Assembly: GCF_002155425.1 (NCBI RefSeq)
Contig: NZ_MUYG01000010.1
Location: 434,001 to 498,000, forward strand
Direction: 5' to 3'
Source: Erythrobacter donghaensis
GTDB lineage: Bacteria > Pseudomonadota > Alphaproteobacteria > Sphingomonadales > Sphingomonadaceae
DNA: 64,000 nucleotides
Each line of letters starts with the position of its first letter. The first letter of the stretch is position 1. A program made the position numbers and the translations under genes. This document shows, one piece after another, positions 62,487 through 64,000 of the stretch. The notes under the pieces are model-generated. The model was not told where the DNA came from and made no database searches. It was given only the letters and a program-made list of their open reading frames with translations.

Positions 62487-63424
62487 GACTCTTCGTCGAG
62501 TTCGCCTTTCAGTAATGCGAGCAGCGTACGCGCGGCGGCTTCGCCGAGTTTCGTGATTTCGGACCGTACCGTCGTCAGGCCCGGAGAGACGTAGCGGGCG
62601 AGCGGGATATCGTCGAACCCCGCAACGAGCACCTCCGTGCCGATTGCGTAGCCGGCGTCACGCAGGCTCATCATGGCCTCGACCGCCATCACGTCATTGG
62701 CCGCGAACACGGCATCGAAAGCAATGCCCGAGGTGAGCAGGGCGACAATCGCTTTTTCGCCAGAACCCTCGCAGAAATCGCCCGGGAGAATCACGGGATC
62801 CGCAATGCCGAGTTCCGCTTTCATGATATCGCGGAACGCGGCCGCGCGCTCGATCGCGTCGCGGTTGTTTGCCGGCCCGGAAATATGGACGATCTTTCGC
62901 GCACCGCGTTCGATCAGATGGCGCGTGATCATTTCCGCTCCGGCCCTGCTGTCGATGCTGACGAAGGGCAGGGTGCTGCCTTTGGGCGGGGCGTTGAGCA
63001 TGACGATGGGAAACGCAACGAGCGGTTCGGTGTCGAGCGTCTTGGCAACCGTTTCGGGAGGCATGATGATCAGCCCGTCGACCCGGCCGCGCATCGCCCT
63101 GATGGCTTGCGCCGTCTCCTCCTGCCGTCCGTGCATCGTGCCTAGCAGCAAGGTCTTGCCTTCGGCATGGACGGCCTTGTCGATCCCGCGGATGAGTTCG
63201 GAAAAGAACTCGCCGAAAAGATCTGGAAGAATGACGCCGATCGTATCCGTCTGGCGTTTCGTGAGGCTGCGCGCCCCACTATGCGGAACGTAATTGAGCC
63301 GTGCCGCGACGGCCTCGATCTTCGCCCGTGTCGGCTCGGTGACGTTGGACATGCCGTTGAGCGCGCGTGAAGCGGTCGCAACAGAAACGCCTGCCTCCTT
63401 TGCGACTTCGCGAATGGTTACCAT
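62417..63424 (-). CDS. LacI-family transcriptional repressor
   Basis: A 335-residue regulator with N-terminal LacI HTH and hinge (IREVAKEAGVSVATASRALNG) and a C-terminal periplasmic-binding-like domain (about residues 60-330: IGVILPDLFGEFFSELIRGI). ATG 63424 fits the family start; GTG 63460 would add 12 residues. It probably binds TTGTAACCGGTTACAA at 57874-57889 and is released by a sugar derived from the imported glycan. Confidence 0.9.
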   Translation of the reverse strand: MVTIREVAKEAGVSVATASRALNGMSNVTEPTRAKIEAVAARLNYVPHSGARSLTKRQTDTIGVILPDLFGEFFSELIRGIDKAVHAEGKTLLLGTMHGRQEETAQAIRAMRGRVDGLIIMPPETVAKTLDTEPLVAFPIVMLNAPPKGSTLPFVSIDSRAGAEMITRHLIERGARKIVHISGPANNRDAIERAAAFRDIMKAELGIADPVILPGDFCEGSGEKAIVALLTSGIAFDAVFAANDVMAVEAMMSLRDAGYAIGTEVLVAGFDDIPLARYVSPGLTTVRSEITKLGEAAARTLLALLKGELDEESHGTVIVPRLAVRGSTAGRDEAA

Positions 63425-63805
63425 CAGGTCTGCGTAGCGTGATCGATCCCCATCCGCCACTACGCCACAGGGTTTTGGATTTTCGTGCGCTTGACCGTGC
63501 TATCAGCCATGAAACTTCTTCGAACCATCGATAGGGCAGAGTGGTGTGATTGTCAGAGCGATCCTGAGCGACTGTCGATCTGAAATCTATCGAACGGCAG
63601 CTTCCGGGAATTGCCGGCAACCAGCCACGCGTCTGGTTTTGGGGCGCGTTGCTGCCCACAAACTGCCGGACCTGCGAGTGGCCGAATGTCGGGTATGCCG
63701 ACGTTTCCAATACCGCGCCGGAACGGCGTACGTCGGTCGCTTTCAGCAATTCCGCTTCCGCCGGGAAACCTCTCTAAACTAGCGGACGCGATCCGGATTC
63801 TGCAG
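63425..63805. other. 381-nt gene-poor stretch between lacI and the histidine kinase
   Basis: Short frames exist on both strands (for example 63546-63782 +), but none has a credible start, ribosome site or composition. A small inverted repeat GTCGG-GTATG-CCGAC is near 63690. It should hold the lacI promoter; I cannot place it. Confidence 0.5.
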
Positions 63806-64000
63806 TCATGTCAAAGTAAGCCGAAACCGCGTAGGTCTTGCTCCGACGAGTTCCACCGTCCCGCCGTGAGCGCGGGCGATCTGCCGCGCCAGCGAAAGGC
63901 CAATCCCTGACCCCTCCGGCTTCGTCGTGTGAAACGGCCGGAAGATGTGATCCGCGCTCCCGGGAACGATCCCATTGCCGCTATCGGCAACTTCCAGAGC
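63806..64000 (-). CDS. sensor histidine kinase, C-terminal 64 codons (5' end outside window)
   Basis: The frame is open from the window edge to a TGA at 63808-63806. It encodes the end of a HATPase domain: ADSGNGI (G1 box), FRPFHTTKPEG (F box) and GIGLSLARQIARAHGG (G2 box). It resembles the NtrY/PAS-kinase class. The sensory part and any response regulator lie beyond the window. Confidence 0.85.
   Translation of the reverse strand, partial: ALEVADSGNGIVPGSADHIFRPFHTTKPEGSGIGLSLARQIARAHGGTVELVGARPTRFRLTLT

Noticed and set aside
63546..63782. 78-codon plus-strand frame between lacI and the histidine kinase
   Set aside because: Start lacks a ribosome site, composition is Arg/Cys-rich, and no domain is recognisable; treated as non-coding.
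50172..64000. CRISPR array, transposase or integrase in the accessory end
   Set aside because: I found no regularly spaced repeats and no open frame with transposase or integrase motifs on either strand.

Overview
The window is one contiguous stretch of GC-rich bacterial chromosome, densely packed with genes on both strands. Gene content points to an alphaproteobacterium, most likely Sphingomonadales/Erythrobacteraceae. The evidence is the gene order pyrH-frr-uppS-cdsA-dxr-rseP-bamA-skp-fabZ, a System I (Ccm) cytochrome c maturation operon, GTTC-N7-GTTC SOS boxes of the alphaproteobacterial type, and several TonB-dependent receptors. The taxonomic call is inference; there is no rRNA gene in the window.

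Layout. 1-4.3 kb: a bicarbonate-accumulation locus (dabA, cut by the window edge, and dabB) divergent from a LysR regulator. 4.3-7.4 kb: a KAS III-like synthase, the phosphatidylethanolamine genes psd and pssA, and a small membrane protein behind two SOS boxes. 7.6-11.9 kb: rpsB-tsf, a small hypothetical protein, a lipoprotein esterase and a metallophosphoesterase. 12-21.2 kb: the envelope-biogenesis cluster pyrH to fabZ. 21.4-24.1 kb: rpmE, a DksA-like protein coupled to a 2OG-Fe(II) hydroxylase, tRNA-His and an amino-acid dehydrogenase. 24.2-29.2 kb: ccmC-D-E-F-G-H plus a CcmI-like TPR protein. 29.3-42.6 kb: kup, the minus-strand run dapF-mtaB-ftsY-yciB, a GGDEF-EAL protein, EVE and CsbD proteins, a thiamine-diphosphate enzyme, an LplT-like MFS protein and pgsA. 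42.6-50.2 kb: oxyR, rnd, aspS, acpP-fabF-mltG, a 2H phosphoesterase and tRNA-Met.

Accessory end. From the tRNA-Met gene (50172-50248) onward the content changes. A 5.1-kb segment ends in a damaged copy of the tRNA 3' end (55306-55344), the pattern left by site-specific integration at a tRNA gene. It holds three genes: a DUF1254/DUF1214 protein, a Crp/Fnr-type regulator and a TonB-dependent receptor. Two near-identical promoter-operators (20-bp palindrome, exactly 15 bp, then CTGTTAG) face the DUF1254 gene and the receptor, so the regulator probably switches both on and represses itself. This compact module is the best candidate for an undescribed system.

It is followed at 55.5-63.4 kb by a carbohydrate locus: a GH3 beta-glucosidase, a frameshifted TonB-dependent receptor, a glucoamylase-fold (GH144-like) lipoprotein and a LacI repressor. 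A perfect 16-bp palindrome in the divergent promoter region is the likely LacI site. Together they look like a system for importing and cleaving a beta-glucan, perhaps beta-1,2-linked. The window ends in the last 64 codons of a sensor histidine kinase.
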